Positions 50,057 through 59,094 of a DNA stretch of 64,000 nt are shown here, piece after piece. The position numbers and the translations under genes are program-made. The notes beneath the pieces were generated by a model that saw nothing but the letters and a program-made list of their open reading frames with translations, searched no databases and was not told where the DNA came from. How positions within the stretch are numbered: position 1 is the first letter of the stretch; each line of letters starts with the position of its first letter. This DNA comes from Thermotoga neapolitana DSM 4359 (lineage in GTDB: Bacteria > Thermotogota > Thermotogae > Thermotogales > Thermotogaceae): contig NC_011978.1 in assembly GCF_000018945.1 (NCBI RefSeq), forward strand, positions 310,001 to 374,000, given 5' to 3'.

Positions 50057-51613
50057 ATGTTCTACATTATGGGGGTTGATTTGGGAACTACGAATGTTAA
50101 GGCGGCAATTTTCGACGAAAACGGAAAACACGTAGCAGAAGATTCATTGGAAGTTCCTCTCAGACAGCCCAAACCGGGATGGGCTGAACAAGATTTGAAC
50201 GAGATTCTGTCCGTGGCAACATCGTGTATTCGAAATACACTCGAAAAAGCAAATATAGATCCATCAAAAATCGTCGGAATAGCCTTTGATGGCCAAATGT
50301 CTGGCCTTGGAGCTGTTGATAAAAATCTTGAACCTGTCATGCCCTTCGATTCGTGGTTGGACACACGTTGTACTCCTTATATAAAGAAAATGTACAAATA
50401 TGCTGATTTGATCATTCAGAGATCCGGTGGTGCTCCTGGCTACTCTCATGGTCCCAAGATTTTAAGGTGGAAAGAAGAAATGCCGGAACTCTTCGACAAA
50501 ATATCAAAGGTTGTGGTACCAGCAACTTACGTTGCTTCAAAACTCGCAGGCCTGAAAGCGAGCGATGTCTTCATTGACTACACGTATCTTCATTTTTCAA
50601 ATGTATGTGACTTGAAAAATATTCGATGGGACGAGGAATTGTGCCAAATGTTTGGAATCCCCGCAGAAAAACTTCCTCGCATAGTGAAACCGTGGGAAAT
50701 CGTTGGAAAGTTATCAAAAGAAGCCTCCTCCAAAACGGGTTTGCTTGAGGGAACACCGATAATAGCTGGATGTGGTGACCAAGCATCTGCCATGTTGGGT
50801 GTTGGTATTGTAGAACCATACATTCTATTTGATTCCGCTGGAACAGCGAGCGTTCTGGCTCTCTCGATAGACGATTTCAGGCCAGATATGAAACATAAAG
50901 TGTTACTCACAGCTCGTTCCGTACTGCCTGAACTCTGGTATGCGATTGCTTTTATAAACGGTGGAGGGCAAAATTTGAGGTGGTTCAGGGATGTATTCGC
51001 ATTCTCTGAAAAGGAAGTGGCAAAACACCTGCAAAGAGATCCCTATGAAATTCTTAACGAGGAAGCGGAAAGACTCTCTCCAGGGAGTGATGGTATCATT
51101 TTCGTACCTCATCTGGGAGGACGAATGTGCCCACCACAACCACACTTCAGAGGTGTCTGGTTCGGGTTCAACTGGGGCCATAGCAAAGCGGGTTTTTACC
51201 GTTCCATCCTCGAGGGTATAGCTTACGAATACAGCTTCTATCTGGAGATCATAAAAGACCTTTTCCCCGATGCGTCCTTCAAATACACCATTGTCGTGGG
51301 TGGTGGAGCGAAGAGTGATCTCTGGAATAAGATCAAGGCGAGTGTTCTAGAAATGCCTTACGTAAAAGTTAACAGAAGGGAAGGAGCAGTCTTCGGAACA
51401 GCCGTCCTGGCAGGGTACGGTTCCGGGCTCATAAGGGATATAAAAGATTTCATAAAAAGAGTAGTAACAATAGAAAAGACCATGGAACCTGTCGAAGAGT
51501 GGAAGAAAGTTTATGAAAGATACAGAAAGTTTTACAGAAAACTTCTCATTGAAACAGATCACTTATTCTTGGAGTTTTTGGAGGGCGAGTGTGACCATGA
51601 CAGAAGAAATTAA
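50057..51613 (+). CDS. FGGY-family carbohydrate kinase (xylulokinase-like)
   Basis: 518 residues. Phosphate-binding MGVDLGTTNVKAAIFDENG at the N-terminus, GIAFDGQMSGLGAVD near 79, PFDSWLDTRCTPYI near 100, the ATP-binding IVVGGGAKSDLWNKIKASVLEMP near 420 and REGAVFGTAVLAGYGSG near 447. It is closest in style to xylulokinases among FGGY kinases; ketopentoses, xylitol- or erythritol-type substrates remain open. The ATG at 50057 has GAGGTGGGAT upstream; an in-frame start at 50036 lies in the preceding gene. The last 23 bp overlap the regulator gene. Confidence 0.88.
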   Translation: MFYIMGVDLGTTNVKAAIFDENGKHVAEDSLEVPLRQPKPGWAEQDLNEILSVATSCIRNTLEKANIDPSKIVGIAFDGQMSGLGAVDKNLEPVMPFDSWLDTRCTPYIKKMYKYADLIIQRSGGAPGYSHGPKILRWKEEMPELFDKISKVVVPATYVASKLAGLKASDVFIDYTYLHFSNVCDLKNIRWDEELCQMFGIPAEKLPRIVKPWEIVGKLSKEASSKTGLLEGTPIIAGCGDQASAMLGVGIVEPYILFDSAGTASVLALSIDDFRPDMKHKVLLTARSVLPELWYAIAFINGGGQNLRWFRDVFAFSEKEVAKHLQRDPYEILNEEAERLSPGSDGIIFVPHLGGRMCPPQPHFRGVWFGFNWGHSKAGFYRSILEGIAYEYSFYLEIIKDLFPDASFKYTIVVGGGAKSDLWNKIKASVLEMPYVKVNRREGAVFGTAVLAGYGSGLIRDIKDFIKRVVTIEKTMEPVEEWKKVYERYRKFYRKLLIETDHLFLEFLEGECDHDRRN

Positions 51614-52442
51614 AAAACTCAGTTTCAGTTTGAAAAAGGATTCTCCTGTTCCTCTGTACCATCAGGTCGAAGAGATACTTTACCGTTGGATAACAGAACA
51701 TATGAAACCTGGAGAGATACTGCCCAGCGAAAAAGAGCTCTGCGATATCTTCCAGGTGAGTAGAAGCGTCATTAGACAGGCGCTAGGGAATCTGGTGAAT
51801 CGTGGTGTCATAGAGCGTCAGAGAGGAAAAGGTACCATTGTCGCCAGACCAAAGATAAATGAATATTTGATGGCTAAACTGATTGGTTTCTACGCAGACA
51901 TGAAAGCGCAAGGATTGACGCCTGTCACTAAACTCCTCTCCCAGGAGATCATAGAAGCTGATGATATACTAGCCTACTATCTGGATCTGAACGTGGGAGA
52001 CAAGGTCGCCAAAATAGAGAGATTGAGATACATAGAAAACGAACCTATTCTTACGGTGACCACCTACATTCCATACAATCTTTGTCCCACTATACTAGAA
52101 GAAGACCTTGAAAATAATTCACTCTACGAAATCTTGAAAAGTAAATACAACATCAATCTCATATGGGGAGAAAGAATCATAGAGGCAATCACCGCTGAAA
52201 GTCGGGATGCGAAGCTGTTGAAAGTGAAGAAAGGAGCGCCTCTTCTTTTCCTGAGAAGTATAACCTACACCGAAAACAACGTACCAGTTGAATACTATGA
52301 AGCGAAGCACAGAGCAGATCGCACACGATTCATAACTCGTCTATTTATGGTGCCTGTTAGCAATGAAACACTCACCAAGGCTCTCAGTGCGCATTCAAAG
52401 CTCTCGAAATTCTTCAGTAAGGATTATGAATCCTTAACATAG
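51591..52442 (+). CDS. GntR-family regulator (HutC/UTRA type)
   Basis: 283 residues from the GTG at 51591 (GGAGGG 5 bp upstream; an ATG at 51597 is possible). The N-terminal winged helix contains PLYHQVEEILYRWITEHMKPGEILPSEKELCDIFQVSRSVIRQAL and RGKGTIVA. The C-terminal UTRA ligand domain starts near residue 105 (GLTPVTKLL) and includes KIERLRYIENEPILTVTTYIP and FLRSITYTENNVPVEYYEAKHRADR. It probably senses the island's sugar or an intermediate. The 16-bp palindrome at 43452-43467 and the half-like site at 37883-37898 are candidate targets. Confidence 0.92.
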   Translation: MTMTEEIKKLSFSLKKDSPVPLYHQVEEILYRWITEHMKPGEILPSEKELCDIFQVSRSVIRQALGNLVNRGVIERQRGKGTIVARPKINEYLMAKLIGFYADMKAQGLTPVTKLLSQEIIEADDILAYYLDLNVGDKVAKIERLRYIENEPILTVTTYIPYNLCPTILEEDLENNSLYEILKSKYNINLIWGERIIEAITAESRDAKLLKVKKGAPLLFLRSITYTENNVPVEYYEAKHRADRTRFITRLFMVPVSNETLTKALSAHSKLSKFFSKDYESLT

Positions 52443-52456
52443 AGGGAGGGAAAAGC

Positions 52457-53896
52457 ATGGTTTTCAAATGTATCGTGAACGGAAATCTCATCGAATCAAA
52501 GACTGGTAGAGTCTATGAGGTAAGAAATCCCGCCAACACCAAGGAGATAGTGGGAAGAGTACCTCTCCTGTCCGGCGAAGAAGTCGAACAAGCCATAGTA
52601 TCTGCTCATAGGGCTTTTAAAGAATGGAGCACCACGCCTCCCGCAAAGAGAGCCGAAATCATAAAGAAAGGTGTAGAAATAGCGCGGAAAAAATTGGAAG
52701 AAATCGCAAGGCTCTTAACATTAGAGAACGGAAAGACCCTGAAGGAGGCTAAAGAAGAGGTAAAAGCTTCTCTTGACTCAATAGAATATTTTGCAGAAGG
52801 TGCTCTGAGAATCCTCGGTGAAACGTACCCAACCAACAGCGAAAACAGGTTGAGTATAGTTGTCAAACAACCGGTGGGTGTTGTATCAGCTATCGTCCCA
52901 TGGAACTATCCTTTGTTACTTCTAGCCTGGAAAATCGGGCCTGCTCTGACAACAGGTTGTACGGTAGTTGCAAAGCCCGCTCATGTTACTCCCCTGTCGA
53001 CATTGAAAATGGCTGAGTGTTTCTTGGAAGCAGGTCTACCCGCCGGTGTGCTGAACATTGTCACGGGTGACGCAAGAGAAATAGGAAAAGTTTTACTAAC
53101 GCATCCACTGATCGCGAAGATAGCCTTTACGGGAAGTACGAACACAGGAAGGATGATCATGAAAGAAGCCGCAGATACAGTGAAAAGGTTAACTCTGGAA
53201 CTGGGAGGAAACTGCCCTCTGGTGGTCTTCGAAGATGCCGATCTCAAAGAAGCGGTAAAAGGCGCCGTGAGGAGAGCCTTCAGGAACGCGGGACAGGTTT
53301 GCAATGCCATCAACCGCATCTACGTACATCGGTCCATCTACAAAGACTTTTTGGATCTTTTCCTGGAGGAGACGAAAAAAATAAGGGTGGGAAATGGCCT
53401 GAGAGAGGACGTGGACATGGGGCCTTTAACCACCGAGGAGGGGTGGAAGAGGGTTAAAGAGTACGTGGAGGAAGCCGTGGCAAAGGGTGCAAAGATACTG
53501 TATGGTGGTAAAAAACCAGAGGGTGAAGAATACGAAAAGGGCTATTTCTTCGAGCCCACGATTCTTGTTGATACAGATCACTCAATGAAGGTGGTGAAGG
53601 AGGAAGTGTTCGGCCCCACGGCTCCTGTGATGACTTTTGATACATTCGACGAGGCGATAGAGAAGGCTAACGATACGAATTACGGTCTTGTCGCATATGT
53701 TTATACGAAGGATCTGGGGAAGGCTCTCAGGGCTTCCCTGTTGATTGAGAGTGGAACGGTGGGAGTGAACAATGTCTCTGGGGGAGAGTATCCATATCCT
53801 TATGGAGGGTGGAAACAGAGCGGATTCGGAGTGGAAAATTCTCATCACGTTTTCGATGAGTACTTGAACATCAAACACATCAGGATTGATTTCTAA
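52457..53896 (+). CDS. NAD(P)-dependent aldehyde dehydrogenase
   Basis: 479 residues, full length for the family. VPWNYPLLLLAWKIGPAL near 148, the coenzyme loop IAFTGSTNTGRMI near 220, general base Glu in LTLELGGNCP near 245 and nucleophile Cys in NAGQVCNAINRIYV near 280, plus EEVFGPTAPVMTF near 378. Similar to the succinate-semialdehyde/glycolaldehyde group. It would oxidise a small aldehyde made in this pathway, for instance after cleavage of a phosphorylated sugar, but no aldolase is found in the island. Confidence 0.92.
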   Translation: MVFKCIVNGNLIESKTGRVYEVRNPANTKEIVGRVPLLSGEEVEQAIVSAHRAFKEWSTTPPAKRAEIIKKGVEIARKKLEEIARLLTLENGKTLKEAKEEVKASLDSIEYFAEGALRILGETYPTNSENRLSIVVKQPVGVVSAIVPWNYPLLLLAWKIGPALTTGCTVVAKPAHVTPLSTLKMAECFLEAGLPAGVLNIVTGDAREIGKVLLTHPLIAKIAFTGSTNTGRMIMKEAADTVKRLTLELGGNCPLVVFEDADLKEAVKGAVRRAFRNAGQVCNAINRIYVHRSIYKDFLDLFLEETKKIRVGNGLREDVDMGPLTTEEGWKRVKEYVEEAVAKGAKILYGGKKPEGEEYEKGYFFEPTILVDTDHSMKVVKEEVFGPTAPVMTFDTFDEAIEKANDTNYGLVAYVYTKDLGKALRASLLIESGTVGVNNVSGGEYPYPYGGWKQSGFGVENSHHVFDEYLNIKHIRIDF

Positions 53897-53909
53897 GGAG
53901 GGAAAAGAC

Positions 53910-54446
53910 ATGAAACCGTTTGTGGTCAATTTCAGCGATATTGGTATAGATTTTAAAGGCAATCATATTGTGAGGAAATACAATGACATAAAACATATTT
54001 TCAAAACCACAGATCCTACATTGGAGAGAGAAAATCCTGTGATTTACGAGGTTTTTGAAGGGCCCATTCAAGAAAAAGAAGGCGAACTCATGTTTCTAAT
54101 CACTATTCTTTATCCGGGCACTGTGAACGGAGAATTTTTCATGACAAAAGGACACTACCATACAGTAGAAAATACAGCCGAAGTTTATCTGGGTCTACGT
54201 GGTAAAGGATTGATTCTCTGTCAGACGAAAAAAGGTGAATTTGAAGCCGTAGAGATAGGGCCGAACAAGGTGGTATACATCCCACCATTCTGGGCGCACA
54301 GGACTGTGAATATATCGGACGAACCCCTGATCTTTTTCGCCGTTTATCCTGCTCACGCAGGTCACGACTATGAAACTGTTGAAAAAGAAGGTTTTAAAAA
54401 GAGAATCTTTAGGGGAGATAATGGTATTTTGTTTGTGGAACAATAA
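53910..54446 (+). CDS. Cupin-type glucose-6-phosphate isomerase family protein
   Basis: 178 residues of the archaeal-type (cupin) phosphoglucose isomerase family. Metal ligands are seen in KGHYHTVENTAEVYLGLRGKG near 82 (H-x-H and E) and VVYIPPFWAHRTVNISDEP near 123 (H), with FFAVYPAHAGHDYETVEKEGF at the end. Interconversion of an aldose phosphate and ketose phosphate is expected; in this context the substrate may be another hexose or pentose phosphate. The ATG at 53910 follows AAGGAGGGAAAAG. It is the last gene of the island. Confidence 0.88.
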   Translation: MKPFVVNFSDIGIDFKGNHIVRKYNDIKHIFKTTDPTLERENPVIYEVFEGPIQEKEGELMFLITILYPGTVNGEFFMTKGHYHTVENTAEVYLGLRGKGLILCQTKKGEFEAVEIGPNKVVYIPPFWAHRTVNISDEPLIFFAVYPAHAGHDYETVEKEGFKKRIFRGDNGILFVEQ

Positions 54447-54468
54447 AGGCGCCGTCCGGCGCCTTTTA
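54445..54468. terminator. Terminator hairpin at right island boundary
   Basis: GGCGCCG-TC-CGGCGCC with A and T runs on the two sides, between the convergent cupin and aldo/keto reductase genes. It differs from the left-boundary hairpin (32626-32649) by a single loop base. Confidence 0.85.
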
Positions 54469-55434
54469 TTCATTCAGGATCTTTTCTATCTCTTCCATTA
54501 CTTCATCTGTGAGTTTTTCTTTGATCTCGACTGCTTTCAGGTTCTCTTCGAGCTGTTCTGGTCTGCTCACTCCGAGAATGACACTGCTGACGTTTTTGTT
54601 TTTCAAGATCCACGCGATGGCAAGCTGTGGAAGGCTCGCTCCGAGCTGGTCCGCTATATTCTGGAGTTTTCTGAGCTTTTCGAAGGTTTTTTCGTTGAGA
54701 AGACCTCCCTCTTCAAGCCACTTCCTCACCTGCGGGAACGTGGCAAGTCTTGAATTCTCTGGAATTCCGTTGTTGTATTTTCCAGAAAGAAGGCCAGACG
54801 CGAGAGGTGAATAAGTAGTCAGCCCCATGCCGTACTTTTCGTAGAGAGGTGCGTACTCTTTTTCCACCCTTTCTCTCACGAACATGTTGTACTGCGGTTG
54901 CTCCACGATGGGAGGCATGACGCCCAGTTCCTTACAAACCCTGTGCGCTTCCTCTATCTCCTTTGCACTCCACTCAGAGGTTCCCCAGTAGAGTGCAAGC
55001 CCTTCTCTCAAAATGTAGTCCATCGCGAAGACAACTTCTTCCATGGGAACGTTCGAATCGGGTCTGTGACAGTAGAGGATATCCACGTAGTCCATCTGAA
55101 GCCTCTTCAAAGAGTTCCAGGTCCCCTCGAGAAGATGCTTCTTCGAAAGCCCCAGATCGTTCGGGCCACTTCCACCCCAGAAGATCTTCGTGGAAACGAC
55201 GAGGTCCTCTCTTCTGAAGTTCTTGAGTATTTTTCCAAGCATCGCCTCTGCTATTCCACCCGCGTACGCCTCTGCCGTGTCGAAGAAGTTTATTCCACTG
55301 TTGAATGCCTTTTTCACCACTTCTGTGGCAGTATCGAGGTCGAGCTGTTTTCCAAACGTGAGCCAGGATCCAAGAGAGAGTTCGCTGATCTTGACACCCC
55401 ATTTTCCTACTTTTCTGTACTCCATCGAAGACAC
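54466..55434 (-). CDS. Aldo/keto reductase
   Basis: 322 residues of the voltage-gated-potassium-channel-beta/YghZ-like branch. N-terminal GVKISELSLGSWLTFGKQ, catalytic Tyr in FFDTAEAYAGGIAEAMLGKIL near 50, Lys in LVVSTKIFWGGSGPNDLGLSKKHLLEGT near 82, His in DYVDILYCHRPD near 116. Cofactor region YSPLASGLLSGKYNNGIPENSRLA near 218 and GVSRPEQLEENLKAVE near 287. It reduces sugar or carbonyl substrates with NAD(P)H. It is the last gene of a minus-strand unit with the Gfo/Idh oxidoreductase. Its 3' end abuts the island terminator. Confidence 0.93.
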   Translation of the reverse strand: MSSMEYRKVGKWGVKISELSLGSWLTFGKQLDLDTATEVVKKAFNSGINFFDTAEAYAGGIAEAMLGKILKNFRREDLVVSTKIFWGGSGPNDLGLSKKHLLEGTWNSLKRLQMDYVDILYCHRPDSNVPMEEVVFAMDYILREGLALYWGTSEWSAKEIEEAHRVCKELGVMPPIVEQPQYNMFVRERVEKEYAPLYEKYGMGLTTYSPLASGLLSGKYNNGIPENSRLATFPQVRKWLEEGGLLNEKTFEKLRKLQNIADQLGASLPQLAIAWILKNKNVSSVILGVSRPEQLEENLKAVEIKEKLTDEVMEEIEKILNE

Positions 55435-55438
55435 CTCC

Positions 55439-56425
55439 TTACAGTAGACTTGAAACGAACACTCTGTTTCCCCCCGATTTCACACAGGCTTCTATAAATG
55501 CAAGATCCTTCAGAGCCTGAACCGGACTTCCCAGATCGTTCGATTTTCCCTCCACAACCACGTGATAGAAATCTTCAAACTCTTTCTGGTAGCTGTTTTC
55601 CTGTGGAACTCTTATTTCCTCTTCGTTCAGAACGATCCTGTCCCAGGCTATGGAAATTTTTCCATTCGTTCCTGTGATTTCAAACCGCTCTTTTCCCTTC
55701 AGAGAGTACGAAACCGTGTAGTTTCCGACTGTGCCGTTTTCGAACTCGAATATAGAGGAAAGAAAATCCATTCCCCCGAGAAGCGGAGAAAGATCCTTCG
55801 CAACGGCGGAAACCCATTCTATCTCACCAAGAATCAACCTCATCGCCGCTGCGTGGTGCACACCGCCGTCCGAGAGAAAACCTCCAACGTGTTTCGGTTT
55901 CTTCCTCCAGTCGGTGTGGACGTACTCGTTGCTTTCGTCCATCCCCACCCAGATCTGCCAGCTCATGAAAACAGGATCACCTATCGACCCGCTCTCAACG
56001 AGCTCTTTCGCCTTCCAGAAGGCCGGAACGTGTCTGAAATTTTCCGCGATGTAGACTGTCTTTTCAGACTTTTTTGACAACTCGACAACTTTCTTTCCCG
56101 TTTCCACGTCCGTTGAGATGGGTTTTTCACAGATCACATGGACTCCTTTTTGAAGAGCCTTCTCAATGAACGGGAGGTTCAATTCAACGGGAAGTGTGAG
56201 GTCGACCGCGTCAACAAGACCAGAATCCAAAAGTTCCTCGTAGCTATCGAAAACAACAGGATTTCCGACCATTTTCGCGAACTCTTCAGCGTGAGACTTC
56301 GTTCTACTCGTGACAGCCGTGATCTCAAAGAGATGGGAAAGGTTCTTCAGAGCAGGAAGGTGCAGCTCTCGAGCGGCGATTCCACACCCCACAACACCCA
56401 ATCTGATCTTTCTCAAAGGCTTCAC
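55439..56425 (-). CDS. Gfo/Idh/MocA-family oxidoreductase
   Basis: 328 residues. Rossmann GVVGCGIAARELHLPAL, VDLTLPVELNLPFIEKAL, the catalytic-lysine segment CEKPISTDVETGKKVVELSKKS near 96 and GGFLSDGGVHHAAAMRLIL near 178 with the conserved Asp and His. The substrate is unknown; its neighbours act on xyloglucan-type sugars. The start is a GTG with GAAGGTGAAG-like sequence upstream. A consensus promoter with an operator lies directly before it. Confidence 0.88.
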   Translation of the reverse strand: MKPLRKIRLGVVGCGIAARELHLPALKNLSHLFEITAVTSRTKSHAEEFAKMVGNPVVFDSYEELLDSGLVDAVDLTLPVELNLPFIEKALQKGVHVICEKPISTDVETGKKVVELSKKSEKTVYIAENFRHVPAFWKAKELVESGSIGDPVFMSWQIWVGMDESNEYVHTDWRKKPKHVGGFLSDGGVHHAAAMRLILGEIEWVSAVAKDLSPLLGGMDFLSSIFEFENGTVGNYTVSYSLKGKERFEITGTNGKISIAWDRIVLNEEEIRVPQENSYQKEFEDFYHVVVEGKSNDLGSPVQALKDLAFIEACVKSGGNRVFVSSLL

Positions 56426-56450
56426 CTTCTTTCATGTGGTTTCCAAATAC

Positions 56451-56479
56451 ATTATAGTTTGAAAATGTTTTCATTTCAA
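56451..56479 (-). promoter_or_regulatory. Promoter and operator of the oxidoreductase unit
   Basis: Minus strand: TTGAAA (56474-56479), TATAAT (56451-56456), spacer exactly 17. The spacer is filled by the inverted repeat TGAAAATGTTTTCA (56460-56473), the same palindrome core as at 61337-61352 before the alpha-xylosidase gene. A repressor bound here would block polymerase. The -35 overlaps the stop codon of the upstream membrane-protein gene. Confidence 0.75.
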
Positions 56480-56967
56480 TGTTCAGTGAAGACGTCGATC
56501 CAAGGTTTTTCAAATGAAAAAGCGGTGTAGAAGATTATGGAGATGATGAAAAGTACAACTATCACTGTTTTGAAATCTGTTCCGATAGAGTTTCTTTCCA
56601 GATTTCTCTCGAAAATTTCCGACAGGATCGCAGCAAGGAAGGTTACCACAAAAGCCCAGGAAAGATCCACAGCAAGCGATTCGATGTGTCCAAAGAACAC
56701 AGGAAGCATGTACCAGATGAGCACTATGAACCAGGGAAGAAGAACTGTTGATAGGATACGAGGATACCAGAACCCGTGTTTTTTCTTCGCGAAGAAATAC
56801 TCGATGATATTCGTGAAAAAGTACGCCCAGAAGCCGATCTTGAGATGTTCAAAGACAGACTCGTCAACTCCACAGATGGGCTTTAAGAATTCCCAGCCGG
56901 AGAGTTCGTAGCCAAAGTGAAGAACAGCGTAGATACCCAGAAAGATCAAAGCCTTCCAGAGCATCAT
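56476..56967 (-). CDS. Integral membrane protein (DUF6512-like)
   Basis: About 163 residues with five hydrophobic segments (ALIFLGIYAVLHFGYEL, IGFWAYFFTNIIEYFF, LLPWFIVLIWYMLPVFF, SWAFVVTFLAAILSEIF, VIVVLFIISIIFYTAF). CGVDESVFEHLKIGFWAYFF after the first helix resembles a family of uncharacterised membrane proteins. The function is unknown. I start it at the first of two adjacent ATGs after GGGGAGGTGTG; the second (56964) has slightly better spacing. It lies between the beta-galactosidase gene and the promoter of the oxidoreductase unit. Confidence 0.7.
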   Translation of the reverse strand: MMLWKALIFLGIYAVLHFGYELSGWEFLKPICGVDESVFEHLKIGFWAYFFTNIIEYFFAKKKHGFWYPRILSTVLLPWFIVLIWYMLPVFFGHIESLAVDLSWAFVVTFLAAILSEIFERNLERNSIGTDFKTVIVVLFIISIIFYTAFSFEKPWIDVFTEH

Positions 56968-57061
56968 CACACCTCCCCTATACGAAGCTTGTACAAATTC
57001 TAACACCAGAACAAAAAAGGGCGGAAATCCGCCCTTGAACACACTCCTGTTGGTAAAACTC

Positions 57062-59080
57062 TCACTCTTTCAGAAGGATCAAGACATCGAGCGGTTGCAG
57101 CCTCGCCTTTTTTTCATACGAATTTCCTTTGATCAGATCCCTGAACATTCCTTCCGGCAAGTCAACGATCTGCGGTTCATGAGAGTGATTGAAGAGAAAG
57201 TAGAAGGTCTTCTCTCCTTTGACTTTCTTTATCACCTCTACACCATCTGGCGGTGTGATCTCTGCTCTGAGATCGTGTTCTCTCTCTATGAACTTCACGA
57301 GATCCCATACAAGATCGAAAGACGCGGAAGAACCTACGTAGTAAACCCATCCACCACCGTATCTGTTTCTCAACACGGCAGGTTCGTTCATGTAATAGTC
57401 CCTTCCAAATCTTCCGAGCACTTCCGCAGTGGTGGTTTTTATGTAGTCAAACACCAAACTACACTCGTACCTTTTGCCAAACATCAAGATTTCGTTTTTC
57501 TCCTCAGGTGGCAAAGCATCTATTTCTTCCACACAGCCCCCCATAAGATCGCGAAGATAACCTGGATAACCTCCCAGAACAACCTGATCGTCTTCATCGA
57601 CAATACCGCTCATTGTTGTGAGGATCAAGATTCCCCCGTTCGAGACGTAATCTTTCAGCTTCTGTGCAAGTTCTTCGCCCACCATGTAAAGCGCCGGAGC
57701 AACGATGATCCTGTATCCCTCAAAATTCTGATCTTTACCAACAACATCGACTCCAAGACCGGTTTTCACAAGTGCCTTGAAATACTTTTCTGCTTCGTTC
57801 AGGTACTTGAAGTCTATGTTCGGTGTCAGGGTGTCTTCCATCGCCCACCAGCTTTCCCAGTCGAACAGAAGGGCAGTCTGTGAGACTACTCTTGTGTCGA
57901 GAATATCCGATAGGGACTTTATCTCTTCTCCCACTCTCTTCACTTCCTGAAACACCCTCGTCCTGGTGCTGTCAACGTGTGTGATGACGGCCCCGTGGAA
58001 CTTCTCCACACCACCCCTCGACTGTCTCAACTGAAAGAACATGAGAGTTTCGGCTCCATGAGCGAGAGCGTGATAACTCCAGAGTCTCATCTCACCAGGT
58101 CTTTTCTGGGGATTGTACCATCTCCAGCACGCCTGGGAAGGAGACTGTTCCATTAGAACAAAGGGCTGACCTTCTTTCAACCCTCGTATCAGAGAATGTC
58201 TCAACGAGATCACAGAGAAATCCTCTCTGTATCCGGGGTAGTTATCCCACGCTGCAACGTCCATGTGTTTTGCCCATTCGAAGTAGTTCCACTCTTTGAA
58301 CGTGGCTGCGATCAGGTTCGTCGTGACCGGAACGTTCGGGGTGTGTTTCTTTATGGCCCGGTATTCTTCAAGGAAACATTCGAGCATGCTCTGCGTCATG
58401 AACCGTCTGTAGTCGAGGAACAGTTCTGGAAGAACGGATTGGTACCTATCTTTTCTCCAGAAAAGAACGCTCCTTGTTGTTGGAACGGGGATTTCCTCCC
58501 AGCTCGTAAACGTCTGCGACCAGAACCTCGTGTTCCACCTTCTATTCAGTTCATCGAGGGTACCGTACTTTTCCTTCAGCCAGTTCTGGAACTTTGCCCT
58601 GCACGTGTCGCAGTAACAGTAGTTCAGGTATTCGTTGTTCACGTGCCACAGAACAAGTGCGGGATGATCCTTGAAGTGTTCTGCGAGTTTTTCTGCGATA
58701 TTTCTTGCAAAATATCTGTACTTTTCGCTGTTTGGACAGAAGTTCTGTCTGCCACCTTTTTCTCTTTTCACACCGTTCACGTCTGTGAGGAGTATTTCCG
58801 GGTACTTCTGCGTCATCCAGTGAGGAGGAGCGGATGTGGGAGTCGCAAGACAGACGTAGATGCCCTCTCTGTAAAGACGATCCATCACCTTCTCGAAAAA
58901 CGAAAAATCGTAGGTGTTCTCATCCGGTTGCATCAGAGTCCATGAAAAGACACCGAGTGTTACCACGTTGATCCCTGCTTCTTTGAACATCTTGATGTCT
59001 CTTTCAAAGGTTTCCTCATCCCACTGCTCTGGGTAATAGTCCCCACCGTACCAGATCACAGGAAGTTTTGGATTGATCAC
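57062..59080 (-). CDS. GH42 beta-galactosidase
   Basis: 672 residues, full length for family 42. The acid/base Glu is in ALVLWHVNNEYLNYCYCDTC near residue 147, followed at once by the structural zinc cysteines (CYCDTC and the earlier FCPNSEK). The nucleophile Glu is in PFVLMEQSPSQACWRWY near 310. A C-terminal trimerisation domain (IIVAPALYMVGEELAQKLKDYVSNGGILILTTMSG) is present. There is no signal peptide, so it hydrolyses beta-galactosides in the cytoplasm. The start is GTG with GGAGGTG upstream. An intrinsic terminator lies just before it, so expression depends on read-through of the binding-protein message or on a weak own promoter. Confidence 0.93.
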   Translation of the reverse strand: MINPKLPVIWYGGDYYPEQWDEETFERDIKMFKEAGINVVTLGVFSWTLMQPDENTYDFSFFEKVMDRLYREGIYVCLATPTSAPPHWMTQKYPEILLTDVNGVKREKGGRQNFCPNSEKYRYFARNIAEKLAEHFKDHPALVLWHVNNEYLNYCYCDTCRAKFQNWLKEKYGTLDELNRRWNTRFWSQTFTSWEEIPVPTTRSVLFWRKDRYQSVLPELFLDYRRFMTQSMLECFLEEYRAIKKHTPNVPVTTNLIAATFKEWNYFEWAKHMDVAAWDNYPGYREDFSVISLRHSLIRGLKEGQPFVLMEQSPSQACWRWYNPQKRPGEMRLWSYHALAHGAETLMFFQLRQSRGGVEKFHGAVITHVDSTRTRVFQEVKRVGEEIKSLSDILDTRVVSQTALLFDWESWWAMEDTLTPNIDFKYLNEAEKYFKALVKTGLGVDVVGKDQNFEGYRIIVAPALYMVGEELAQKLKDYVSNGGILILTTMSGIVDEDDQVVLGGYPGYLRDLMGGCVEEIDALPPEEKNEILMFGKRYECSLVFDYIKTTTAEVLGRFGRDYYMNEPAVLRNRYGGGWVYYVGSSASFDLVWDLVKFIEREHDLRAEITPPDGVEVIKKVKGEKTFYFLFNHSHEPQIVDLPEGMFRDLIKGNSYEKKARLQPLDVLILLKE

Positions 59081-59094
59081 CCTGTGTTCACCTC

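Noticed and set aside
32622-54468. Composite transposon or integrated phage as the origin of the sugar island
   Set aside because: No transposase, integrase or terminal repeat longer than the 24-bp terminator cores was found.
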